DNA of 20,631 nucleotides from a virus: the IMG/VR virus record IMGVR_UViG_3300010160_002442, positions 1-20,631 of that record; one strand, given 5' to 3'. Positions 6,477 through 12,058 of this stretch are shown one piece after another (position 1 is the stretch's first letter; each line of letters begins with the position of its first letter). A model generated the notes under the pieces. The model saw only the letters and a list, made by a program, of their open reading frames with translations. It ran no database searches and was not told where the DNA came from. Both the position numbers and the translations under genes were made by a program.

Positions 6477-6724
6477 TCGTCAACTCCGAACGTTTCCTTG
6501 ATGTCGTTCCTAATATCTTTCAGCGCATCGTATGTCCATTCAGCTGCCATCTCACCTGCGGCACTGTTCCCGTAAGGTATACGATAGGTTTCAATCTTGT
6601 CGAGGCATTCCTGAATAATCAACTCGGAGAATCTTGCTAGAAAAGAATTAAACTGTTCGGTCGTGTTCCATCGTTCCTGACCTAGGCCAACTTGTTCAGC
6701 CAGTTGTTTAATGTGGTTGTTCAT
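6473..6724 (-). CDS. FAELIxxEC-family small phage protein (copy 5)
   Basis: An 83-aa protein: MNNHIKQLAEQVGLG at the start, core RFSELIIQECLDKI, C-terminus DIKETFGVDE. It shares the ending DIKETFGV with copy 6 directly upstream, so these two are probably the most recent duplication. ATGA overlaps on both sides. Confidence 0.75.
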   Translation of the reverse strand: MNNHIKQLAEQVGLGQERWNTTEQFNSFLARFSELIIQECLDKIETYRIPYGNSAAGEMAAEWTYDALKDIRNDIKETFGVDE

Positions 6725-6954
6725 TCTTCAACTCCGAACGTTTCCTTGATATCATTCACCAGTTCAACTGCCCACACAGGGGCCGCATATTGTTCAGCTT
6801 CATTCTCAATCTTGCTGATACATTCGCGAACGATTAGTTCGGCGAACTTGGCGTGATACAATTCCCCCCACACTTTGATATCGTGAGTGTCTGGATGTAC
6901 GATAGTAGCATGTAGCCTAGCCTGTTCAGCATATTCCATAATTCTTTCTTTCAT
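6721..6954 (-). CDS. FAELIxxEC-family small phage protein (copy 6)
   Basis: The start is placed at MKERIMEYAEQAR: the ATG overlaps the upstream stop (ATGA) and GAGG lies 6-9 nt before it, whereas a GTG further up would add only six residues inside the previous gene. Core KFAELIVRECISKI, C-terminus DIKETFGVEE, 77 aa. Function unknown. Confidence 0.75.
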   Translation of the reverse strand: MKERIMEYAEQARLHATIVHPDTHDIKVWGELYHAKFAELIVRECISKIENEAEQYAAPVWAVELVNDIKETFGVEE

Positions 6955-7214
6955 ACCGTCCTCGCTCTCCACAGTAATTCGGTAGCCCGACCGCGTCCAA
7001 CTAGTTCAGCATGAGCCTGCACTTCTGCAGTGTTCTTCTTGGTCAACTTGACATACATAAAGATATCAGTGCGACACCGTTCTGCCATCATGTCAGGAAA
7101 CTCGTCCCACTTAAAGTTAGCGCCGCAATTGGCCGGGTTAGTGAACATGGCAAAATCCCCGGCCACTATAGCAGTGCAGATGCTGTTGATAAACAGTTGT
7201 TGATTTTGAGTCAC
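6951..7214 (-). CDS. Hypothetical 87-aa protein
   Basis: Starts at GTG (7214), which overlaps the upstream stop as GTGA. The sequence MTQNQQLFINSICTAIVAGD is followed by NPANCGANFKWDEFPDMMAE and a basic C-terminus (GRGRATELLWRARTV). No FAELI core is present. Unknown function; the GTG start is chosen because it keeps the coupled spacing of the operon. Confidence 0.65.
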   Translation of the reverse strand: MTQNQQLFINSICTAIVAGDFAMFTNPANCGANFKWDEFPDMMAERCRTDIFMYVKLTKKNTAEVQAHAELVGRGRATELLWRARTV

Positions 7215-7408
7215 GGCCTGAGTCCAAAGTTATCAAGGATCAAATATCGAACGTTGCCGCCATAGTACGCACCAACCTCGGCGCACTCGCGTATGAGCAG
7301 TTCGGCAAACTTTTCTTTGTTAAACACTCCGGGTCCAACAGCACCTTCCGGCGCATTGGGATCTATTTCTGTGGCCTGTTCAGCCAGGATCTCAATCCGT
7401 GTTTTCAT
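7211..7408 (-). CDS. FAELIxxEC-family small phage protein (copy 7)
   Basis: The start is set at MKTRIEILAEQATEI, one base after the upstream stop and with GGAG about 10 nt before it; an in-frame ATG further upstream lies inside the previous gene. Core KFAELLIRECAEVG, C-terminus LDNFGLRP. 65 aa, the most upstream and one of the most diverged members of the array. Confidence 0.7.
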   Translation of the reverse strand: MKTRIEILAEQATEIDPNAPEGAVGPGVFNKEKFAELLIRECAEVGAYYGGNVRYLILDNFGLRP

Positions 7409-7409
7409 G

Positions 7410-7757
7410 TCAGCTGCTCCAGTATGCTTCGCTAGACACACTGCAAGCGAACGGGGTGTTGATGTCTTCTTCTACCAGCGCACCGGTCATCAAGTTATGC
7501 ACAGTCCGAGTCTGGTTGCCGTAAAGCTTTTGGTAATCAGCTTCGTGTGCCAGGCTGTACGGAGCCGCCCCATACGAGGCCGGCCGTACATTACAGCAGC
7601 GACCATGCTGGCTCTCAACTGCACCGTACCACACTTTGCACACCATTTCCCAACCTGCGTTCTTGTTGGAAACTGTCATGCCGCGCCGAGCGCCGCTCAG
7701 TGTAGGATAGCTCTTGATGCGCTGGCCGGTAGTGCGATGAAAAAGAATATAAGCCAT
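7410..7757 (-). CDS. Hypothetical 115-aa phage protein, first gene of the operon
   Basis: Begins MAYILFHRTTGQRIKSYPTL, then SGARRGMTVSNK, a basic, strand-rich N-terminal region. I associate this 'FHxTTGxRIK...L-SGARRGM' pattern with hypothetical phage proteins only. A CGGAGC ribosome-binding site sits before the ATG, and a consensus sigma70 promoter lies 30 nt upstream. It heads a chain of 21 tightly spaced or overlapping genes running down to 3257. Confidence 0.72.
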   Translation of the reverse strand: MAYILFHRTTGQRIKSYPTLSGARRGMTVSNKNAGWEMVCKVWYGAVESQHGRCCNVRPASYGAAPYSLAHEADYQKLYGNQTRTVHNLMTGALVEEDINTPFACSVSSEAYWSS

Positions 7758-7786
7758 TTCGTGCTCCGTTTTGCTACAGTAAATAC

Positions 7787-7815
7787 ATTATAGCACAACA
7801 GGAATTAATGGTCAA
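7787..7815 (-). promoter_or_regulatory. Sigma70 promoter of the small-gene operon
   Basis: TTGACC (7810-7815), 17-nt spacer and TATAAT (7787-7792) with an extended -10 TGC. The spacer is identical to that of the promoter at 8287-8315. The predicted leader is about 23 nt and contains the CGGAGC site used by the 115-aa gene. Confidence 0.85.
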
Positions 7816-8276
7816 CCGCTGAACCGGACGCCGTTTATGGTGCAGGGCTCGTGTTTGTCGTAGGGCCAGCCCAGGGCGGCCAGCATGCGGTGCTTGACCA
7901 ACAGGTTAGGGCTGCGAAAAGCTTCGGCATCATCAAAGCCCAGCATGACACCAACCTCGGCCACTGCGCCACTCCTGCACACACCTGCGTGGCAGTGCAC
8001 TATCACATGCATTCGATTGGCCAAGGCACTCTGTAACAGTTGCACCAGCTGGGCTGCCTGAGCCCAGCTGCAACGCATTTCTTCATCCGGCACCGGATCT
8101 GTTTCCTCTACATCAAGGAACTGGAACTGATGCGTTTCTTTAAACTTGAACATGGGCAACGGATCAGGGAAGTCACCAGGTGGGTCCATGATCTGAATCA
8201 ACATGGCGTTGACTCCGGGCTCGATGTGGCGACCCAGGTTGATGTCTTCTAGCGAGATGTTCTGAATCCAGGGCAT
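7812..8276 (-). CDS. Dual-specificity/tyrosine protein phosphatase
   Basis: A 154-aa protein with the C(X)5R phosphatase signature HCHAGVCRS at residues 94-102: Cys95 is the predicted nucleophile, Arg101 binds phosphate and Ser102 assists leaving of the thiol. An Asp in FLDVEETD (55-60) is a candidate general acid. The early segment NISLEDINLG and the later helix after CRSG match the compact DSP fold seen in phage and bacterial enzymes. It should act on phosphorylated proteins (or nucleotides or RNA caps) in the cytoplasm; the substrate cannot be read from sequence. It has its own promoter and its ATG lies only 10 nt after the -10 box, leaving a leader of about 4 nt. Confidence 0.85.
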   Translation of the reverse strand: MPWIQNISLEDINLGRHIEPGVNAMLIQIMDPPGDFPDPLPMFKFKETHQFQFLDVEETDPVPDEEMRCSWAQAAQLVQLLQSALANRMHVIVHCHAGVCRSGAVAEVGVMLGFDDAEAFRSPNLLVKHRMLAALGWPYDKHEPCTINGVRFSG

Positions 8277-8286
8277 ATGTTACACA

Positions 8287-8315
8287 GTATAGCACAACAG
8301 GAATTAATGGTCAAG
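8287..8315 (-). promoter_or_regulatory. Sigma70 promoter of the phosphatase gene
   Basis: TTGACC (8310-8315) and TATACT (8287-8292) with a 17-nt spacer and extended -10 TGC. The whole promoter is a near copy of that at 7787-7815. Confidence 0.82.
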
Positions 8316-8318
8316 CAG

Positions 8319-8669
8319 TCAGATCAAATGCAATAATACCCAAATTGGAACACCACCCAGGGCTGTGGCTGCAAAGTCCAGGAACTCAACACCGTGCGGA
8401 GGCAACTGTCCCACACGGACAGCAGCACGATTAGATAACCAATCTGATAACTCCTTGGCCGCTCCCACCACTGCTGGCAGCATCATGGATACAATTGGTG
8501 CCAGTGCCGGCGCACCTGCCAAGTAACAGACCAAGACTGAAACTGCGCTGATTAAGAAGCCGGCAACAAAATGCCCTACTTTGTCGGCACCAACTAGATT
8601 TTTAAGCTTAGCCGGTACCATAGATACCACACAGTTGATCAAATAGGTAATACTAGATTTCAAAAACAT
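8319..8669 (-). CDS. Integral membrane protein, 116 aa
   Basis: Hydrophobic segments are seen at about residues 6-19, 31-50, 53-71 and 103-116. The conserved-looking features are ADKVGHFVAGFLIS (28-41), KELSDWLSN (72-80) and GVEFLDFAATALGG (93-106), i.e. D-K-x-x-H-F, K-E-x-x-D and D-x-x-A-x-x-x-G-G. This resembles small YfiM/DUF2279- or VanZ-like membrane proteins, but I am unsure of the family. AAGGAUG lies upstream of the start and a TGTAAATA late-promoter-like box is 23 nt before it. Confidence 0.6.
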   Translation of the reverse strand: MFLKSSITYLINCVVSMVPAKLKNLVGADKVGHFVAGFLISAVSVLVCYLAGAPALAPIVSMMLPAVVGAAKELSDWLSNRAAVRVGQLPPHGVEFLDFAATALGGVPIWVLLHLI

Positions 8670-8691
8670 AGATATACATCCTTAATATCTT

Positions 8692-8699
8692 TATTTACA
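8692..8699 (-). promoter_or_regulatory. T4-type late promoter box (TGTAAATA)
   Basis: Seven of eight bases match TATAAATA on the minus strand, 23 nt before the membrane-protein start. It overlaps the stop codon of the preceding glycosyltransferase gene. Confidence 0.4.
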
Positions 8700-9750
8700 A
8701 GAATTGTTTTAGATCAACTCGATCATAGGGTCGATCATGAAACCAAAGTTGATTGGCATGTACCAGGCCGAGATTATCTTTCCACAACTGTCGCCAATGG
8801 TCAATATCAAATGCCATCAATCGGTCAATCTCGGCAGCATACGCCTGAAATCTAGCATCGTTGTCTGCGATGCTATCGTAACTGTAGTCGATGAAATCAG
8901 GAAATTTAATCCCACTCATGTTTAAATATTTGATAAACCCTGTGCAACTGAACGGTAGAATAAAATGTCCCTTGATCAAAGGATCATACGTTTTTTCAGT
9001 AACCGCAATTGAACTGCCAAATTCAACTGTTTCTCCGTACAGGCTGATAAAAGTGTTTTTATAATATCCTGAGTGTGGCGGATCGTAAAAGAATCCCGAG
9101 TGAATGGTAGGCCTTGTTTCTTGATCAAGGTCGTCTACCGTGTGCTCGGGAAAATCTCGATTACTGTACAAATACCTGGTTGAATCATCATCATGATTGC
9201 CTAAATATCCCAAGTGTTCGTATGATTTAAGATGATCAACCAAACAACTTCTGTATTTCCGAGTGCGCCATCCCTTGTAAGTTTTGTTTGGTGCAACAAA
9301 TATTTTTTTCTTCTCTTCACCGTCGGTCAGCAAGGCATTTACATATGATAAGTTACTGTCATGATACCAAATTTTAACCATTGGTGTGAATGGATATTGA
9401 CTATAATACGCCTTGGTTCGATTAAACAAAAAATCATTAAACACAATATTCGGAGCATCAAACTGTGGATCATATGCATTGGTTATAATACCGCAGTCTA
9501 GATCTTTGGTTTTTGCTGCAAGATACTGGCGTTGATTTTCAAAATTGTGCCAAACATCAAACTTGAGAATACGGCTATAGGTTGCTGCACATTTTAACGG
9601 CCGGTCCAGGCAAAAGTCGGCATGTGCAGAGTCACCGGGACTGATAATTTTATAGTTGGTTCGATTTATATCAAACCAAGTTTGCCAGGAGATTCCATGA
9701 TGTCTTAGATTTTTAAAAGCTAATAGTAAGTACTGATGTTGGTCATTCAT
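8695..9750 (-). CDS. Putative glycosyltransferase (VTEKTYDP motif)
   Basis: A 351-aa cytoplasmic protein. The C-terminal third has SIAVTEKTYDPLIKGHFILP (248-267) followed by GFIKYLNMSGIKFPDF. An E-K-x-(Y/F)-x-(P/A) helix, a hydrophobic strand, then a G-x-x-x-F-L segment is the layout of the nucleotide-sugar binding half of GT10 (fucosyltransferase-like) enzymes and of many uncharacterised phage glycosyltransferases. It shares this motif with the next upstream gene (9764-10804), so the pair may act together on a glycan, for example virion or host surface sugar. The donor and acceptor are not predictable. The gap to the upstream gene is 13 nt. Confidence 0.55.
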   Translation of the reverse strand: MNDQHQYLLLAFKNLRHHGISWQTWFDINRTNYKIISPGDSAHADFCLDRPLKCAATYSRILKFDVWHNFENQRQYLAAKTKDLDCGIITNAYDPQFDAPNIVFNDFLFNRTKAYYSQYPFTPMVKIWYHDSNLSYVNALLTDGEEKKKIFVAPNKTYKGWRTRKYRSCLVDHLKSYEHLGYLGNHDDDSTRYLYSNRDFPEHTVDDLDQETRPTIHSGFFYDPPHSGYYKNTFISLYGETVEFGSSIAVTEKTYDPLIKGHFILPFSCTGFIKYLNMSGIKFPDFIDYSYDSIADNDARFQAYAAEIDRLMAFDIDHWRQLWKDNLGLVHANQLWFHDRPYDRVDLKQFL

Positions 9751-9763
9751 GTGTGTTAATTAT

Positions 9764-10804
9764 CTATCTTTGTAAGTCGTGTTTCCACTGATCAGTTTCT
9801 GATTCGATAAAATTACAAGCAGTATTGACAATTGAATTTTCAAACCCACCACTGGAGATCCTGTGGTGATTATATTTGATTTCTCTGATATGATCAAAGT
9901 AAAACTGTTTGATATAATCTCGACCCTGTAGTACAATATCAATAATGGCTGATATTTTTTCTTCTGTGTTCCACTGATCGTATGCTGCAGGCACCAAGTC
10001 GTCAAAAGTTTCAAGCCCATGACTTTTTAAAAATTTCATGTGTCCAGGCGCTGCTAGATAAATTGGCACTTGTGCAGATAACGCCGGCTTGAATGTTTTC
10101 TCAGTCACACCCGGGGATGGATAGCGAAAATCAACTCCGCGGAATTCAGTTTCTGTTTCAGTTACAATGAACGAAAATGCTTGATCGTATGCATCGTGCC
10201 CATTAAATTCGTGATTTTTAGCAAAGTCTGACTGTGGTTCTTTCCATTGACGTGGTAAACTGGTTAGAAATTTATCCATATCGGGCAACTGTTTTAGTAG
10301 AAATTCCACATGCCCCCAAATATAAGTCCCGTTGATTTTTGGTATCAAATTTTGACTGTATATAACATGATCCAGCAGATTGTGTTTCCAAAGCTGATAT
10401 CCTAATAGTAATCGATGTAATTTTTGTCGATTGTTTAAGCAAGCAAACCCATGTGATATGTTGGGAGATTTAATCGGGCACTGCTGGTCAACATTAGTTG
10501 GATAACTAAACGGGACAGGAAATTCCCATACATTGGCAGCAGTCTGCTGATAGTGGTATCCTATGTGTTGGATCAAAAATTTAGTATTAGGCCTGCTAGA
10601 AAAAAAATCTAGCAAGGCACTGTTATTGCCATACCGCCACACATCTCCGTTGTTTAACACAACAATATCATGGCTGTCAATTTTGACCAGTCGTTCTATA
10701 ATTTGGTCTGGGGTAGCACTGCTAACAGACACAATTTTTTTATGTTGACTGGGAATCTGATCAACAATACGATTAAGAGCCAGCTGTGGAGTTGCAAGTT
10801 GCAT
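9764..10804 (-). CDS. Putative glycosyltransferase (VTEKTFKP motif)
   Basis: The reading frame is open back to 10861, but the first 19 codons would lie in tRNA-Pro, so the start is placed at the ATG at 10804 (MQLATPQLALNRIV), giving 346 aa. Features: an N-terminal alpha/beta half, then HGFACLNNRQKLHRLLLGYQ in the middle, and PGVTEKTFKPALSAQVPIYL followed by GHMKFLKSHGLETFDD near the C-terminus. The 'C-L-N-N-R-x-x-x-H-R' and 'T-E-K-x-F-K-P' elements are typical of GT10-like and related phage glycosyltransferases. There is no Shine-Dalgarno at the chosen ATG; translation may depend on processing of the tRNA-bearing transcript. Confidence 0.6.
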   Translation of the reverse strand: MQLATPQLALNRIVDQIPSQHKKIVSVSSATPDQIIERLVKIDSHDIVVLNNGDVWRYGNNSALLDFFSSRPNTKFLIQHIGYHYQQTAANVWEFPVPFSYPTNVDQQCPIKSPNISHGFACLNNRQKLHRLLLGYQLWKHNLLDHVIYSQNLIPKINGTYIWGHVEFLLKQLPDMDKFLTSLPRQWKEPQSDFAKNHEFNGHDAYDQAFSFIVTETETEFRGVDFRYPSPGVTEKTFKPALSAQVPIYLAAPGHMKFLKSHGLETFDDLVPAAYDQWNTEEKISAIIDIVLQGRDYIKQFYFDHIREIKYNHHRISSGGFENSIVNTACNFIESETDQWKHDLQR

Positions 10805-10818
10805 ACAATTATAAGTTG

Positions 10819-10892
10819 TGGTCTCGGTAGCAGGAATCGAACCTACGCTCCAACGTCCCAAACGTCGAGTGATACCATTTCACCATACCGAG
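10819..10892 (-). tRNA. tRNA-Pro(TGG)
   Basis: Full cloverleaf with acceptor CTCGGTA/TACCGAG, A73 and encoded CCA. The anticodon loop TTTGGGA gives TGG. The last tRNA of the operon, ending 15 nt before the glycosyltransferase start. Confidence 0.95.
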
Positions 10893-10898
10893 ATAATG

Positions 10899-10973
10899 TG
10901 GTGCCCCTTGTCTGAATCGAACAGACGCTCTATCGCTTACAAGGCGATTGCAGTACCACTATGCTAAAAGGGC
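10899..10973 (-). tRNA. tRNA-Thr(TGT)
   Basis: Acceptor GCCCTTT/AAGGGGC, anticodon loop CTTGTAA, T-arm GTCTG-TTCGATT-CAGAC, A73 and encoded CCA. Separated from tRNA-Pro by 6 nt. Confidence 0.95.
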
Positions 10974-10997
10974 TTAGATGTTTATTTACTTGAGTCA

Positions 10998-11072
10998 TGG
11001 TGCCGCCAACAGGAATCGAACCTATATCTAACGCTTAGGACGCGCCTGTTCTATCCATTGAACTATGGAGGC
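10998..11072 (-). tRNA. tRNA-Arg(CCT)
   Basis: Acceptor GCCTCCA/TGGCGGC with one G.U-type pair, anticodon loop GTCCTAA (CCT), normal T-loop TTCGATT, A73 and encoded CCA. Reads AGG codons, rare in many proteobacteria. Confidence 0.93.
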
Positions 11073-11112
11073 AAATAAGGATAGGCTTTTCACCTAATGG
11101 ATGCATGATGTT

Positions 11113-11150
11113 ACGACCGAGTATTGGGTCGTTTGCGGTGCGACCGCAAA
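11113..11150 (-). other. Tandem hairpins between tRNA-Tyr and tRNA-Arg(CCT)
   Basis: The 82-nt spacer between two tRNAs holds two adjacent perfect stems: TTTGCGGT/ACCGCAAA (8 bp, 3-nt loop, 11132-11150) and ACGACC/GGTCGT (6 bp, 8-nt loop, 11113-11132). No U-run follows. They could separate the tRNAs for processing. Confidence 0.45.
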
Positions 11151-11154
11151 ATTT

Positions 11155-11239
11155 TGGTGGACAGGGTAGGATTCGAACCTACGTAGCCAGAGGCGGGAGA
11201 TTTACAGTCTCCTGGTTTTAACCACTCACCCACCTGTCC
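11155..11239 (-). tRNA. tRNA-Tyr(GTA)
   Basis: A class II tRNA with a long variable arm. Acceptor GGACAGG/CCTGTCC, anticodon stem GGAGA/TCTCC around CTGTAAA, T-loop TTCGAAT, A73 and encoded CCA. Confidence 0.95.
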
Positions 11240-11249
11240 ATTGTACATA

Positions 11250-11353
11250 CCATATAGAAGTACACTAGTGAAATCGCACTACCTCAGTTTCACGCTGAGT
11301 TACCAGTAGTTACGGAAGCATTGTCCTCCTGCGAATAATGTACTTCTATATGG
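11250..11353 (-). ncRNA. Long-stem structured RNA E1
   Basis: The two ends are a perfect 15-bp inverted repeat (CCATATAGAAGTACA at both 5' ends of the duplex) extended by a U.G and two A-U pairs. The interior of about 70 nt has its own stems, CTCAG/CTGAG with a 7-nt loop inside ACTAC/GTAGT, and GGAGG/CTTCC. The first bases (CCA) coincide with the 3' end of the upstream tRNA-like element, and tRNA-Tyr starts 10 nt downstream. No coding capacity or U-run is seen. The 5' arm shares GAAGYACATTAT with E2. Role unknown; the geometry resembles RNase III processing stalks of pre-rRNA. Confidence 0.6.
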
Positions 11354-11426
11354 AATCCATTGTGAGCAGGGTTCGAACCTGCATAACGCCCGAGAGCTTA
11401 TCTTAACCAATTAGATGATCACGGAT
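11351..11426 (-). tRNA. Degenerate tRNA-like element
   Basis: This 76-nt segment has a normal D-arm (ATCT-AATTGGTTA-AGAT), a perfect T-arm (GCAGG-TTCGAAC-CCTGC) and ends in CCA, but the anticodon arm is reduced to about 17 nt without a proper 5-bp stem, and the 3' acceptor strand has a 3-nt insertion (TCAC-AAT-GGAT against ATCC-GTGA). No anticodon can be assigned. It is either a decaying tRNA or a tRNA mimic. Its CCA overlaps the first bases of E1. Confidence 0.5.
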
Positions 11427-11474
11427 TCATCGGGTCATGACTCCCAATTCTGGGGAAGGGTAATTAGTCCTTCT

Positions 11475-11563
11475 TACCATATTGAAACACACTATAATTC
11501 TCAGTTTAACGGCACAGAGTTAACTTGGCATGAGAAACAGATATAATGTGCTTCAATATGGTA
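11475..11563 (-). ncRNA. Long-stem structured RNA E2
   Basis: The 5' arm TACCATATTGAAGCACATTA pairs with the 3' arm over 22 bp with just two imperfect pairs, both G.U in the minus-strand transcript (they would be A.C in the opposite strand). Inside, TTCTCA pairs with TGAGAA, and AGTTAAC with GTTAAACT (one bulged A) closing an 8-nt loop. Exactly 89 nt long, the same as E3. Role unknown. Confidence 0.65.
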
Positions 11564-11631
11564 GCCAGTGTTGCTGGCTTGGGAATCCCGGTCCTCGCTG
11601 GAATGGTTACCAACCTACATACCACCCTCCA
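11564..11631 (-). other. Structured spacer between E3 and E2
   Basis: These 68 nt occupy the place where the neighbouring gaps hold a tRNA, but no canonical tRNA can be drawn. Short hairpins are visible: AGCCAG/CTGGCT (5-nt loop), GGG/CCC, and TGG/CCA within TGGA/TCCA. The following E2 arm supplies ACCA, as it would after a tRNA. It may be a highly diverged tRNA or an independent RNA. Confidence 0.35.
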
Positions 11632-11720
11632 TACCATAGAAAAACACACTCGGGGATGTGCTGAAAGTACCCCTTGATGATCCTAAATCTTTATGTTTTA
11701 GAATGTGTTTGTCTATGGTA
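11632..11720 (-). ncRNA. Long-stem structured RNA E3
   Basis: The ends TACCATAGACAAACACATTC and its partner form about 19 bp with one mismatch and one U.G pair. Inside are CTAAA/TTTAG and GGGG/CCCC stems. The first bases ACCA of the 5' arm are also the discriminator and CCA of tRNA-Lys, so forming the stem and maturing the tRNA 3' end would compete or be ordered. 89 nt, like E2. Confidence 0.6.
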
Positions 11721-11789
11721 GGTCTGGAAGGTAACGCTCCTTCTTAGTCGGATTAAAAGTCCGATACTTTACTTTTAAGTTACAAACCC
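11716..11789 (-). tRNA. tRNA-Lys(TTT) with non-canonical elbow
   Basis: A complete 74-nt cloverleaf: acceptor GGGTTTG/CAGACCT, D-arm ACTT/AAGT, anticodon stem TCGGA/TCCGA around CTTTTAA, T-stem GAAGG/CCTTC, A73 and CCA. The D-loop (AAAAGTA) lacks the GG pair and the T-loop is AGCGTTA instead of TTCGANN, so the usual D-loop/T-loop contacts are altered. Standard tRNA models may score it low. Confidence 0.8.
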
Positions 11790-11797
11790 AGTGTGTA

Positions 11798-11913
11798 AGA
11801 TCATATTGAAACTCACTCGCATCTGCTTTTGGAGCCGCGTGTTCTTTCCCCGTTTTTCCAAGACTAGTACTTGGGGGGATGTGCCCATTTACACCAGAGC
11901 TTCAATATGACCT
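11798..11913 (-). ncRNA. Long-stem structured RNA E4
   Basis: The ends pair over 17 bp (AGGTCATATTGAAGCTC with its partner), with two G.U pairs in the minus transcript. The interior has CCAAG/CTTGG (7-nt loop) stacked inside CCCC/GGGG. It is the first element after the promoter and boxA leader at 11935-12002. No reading frame of note and no U-run. Confidence 0.6.
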
Positions 11914-11934
11914 CACAGTCATGTTTTTCATCGA

Positions 11935-11965
11935 CTTGTTAAAGAGCGCGTTAATCTCTTAACGC
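11935..11965 (-). promoter_or_regulatory. rRNA-type antitermination leader (hairpin + boxA)
   Basis: Directly after the promoter, GCGTTA/TAACGC forms a 6-bp hairpin (11948-11965, boxB-like position), followed at once by GCTCTTTAACAAG (11935-11947). The core GCTCTTTAACA is the boxA of proteobacterial rRNA operons, bound as RNA by NusB/NusE. In rrn leaders the order is also boxB hairpin then boxA. This suggests the untranslated tRNA/RNA operon is protected from Rho termination. Confidence 0.75.
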
Positions 11966-11973
11966 ATACAAGC

Positions 11974-12002
11974 ATTATACGGCAAGTTGAATTACTTGTC
12001 AA
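11974..12002 (-). promoter_or_regulatory. Perfect consensus sigma70 promoter of the E4-to-tRNA-Pro operon
   Basis: TTGACA (11997-12002), 17-nt spacer, TATAAT (11974-11979). It reads into the boxA leader, E4, tRNA-Lys, E3, E2, E1 and tRNAs Tyr, Arg, Thr and Pro, and possibly on into the glycosyltransferase genes. Confidence 0.9.
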
Positions 12003-12015
12003 CCGTGCCTGACAT

Positions 12016-12039
12016 GAAAAAGCGCGGACCAACCGCGCT
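12016..12039 (-). terminator. Intrinsic terminator
   Basis: On the minus strand AGCGCGG/CCGCGCT forms a 7-bp GC-rich stem with a 5-nt loop followed by TTTTT. It ends the transcript of the 86-aa gene just before the next promoter. Confidence 0.85.
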
Positions 12040-12058
12040 GTTATCCAAACTTGGTTGG

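Noticed and set aside
7293-7793. 166-codon plus-strand frame across the small-gene operon
   Set aside because: It is antisense to two well-coupled genes and has no family motif or ribosome-binding site.
10805-10861. N-terminal 19-codon extension of the glycosyltransferase gene
   Set aside because: These codons lie in tRNA-Pro; the ATG at 10804 is the first outside the tRNA.
11310-11335. AGGAGG followed by an ATG-CTT-CCG-TAA minigene inside E1
   Set aside because: The spacing is only 3 nt and AGGAGG is part of a stem, so chance is likelier.
11250-11563. Inverted repeats E1 and E2 as intrinsic terminators
   Set aside because: Loops are tens of nucleotides, no U-run follows and tRNAs continue downstream.
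11250-11990. One giant RNA such as GOLLD or ROOL, which occur near phage tRNAs
   Set aside because: The stems close independently, with a tRNA between some of them, and I see no signature of those families; a covariance search would settle it.
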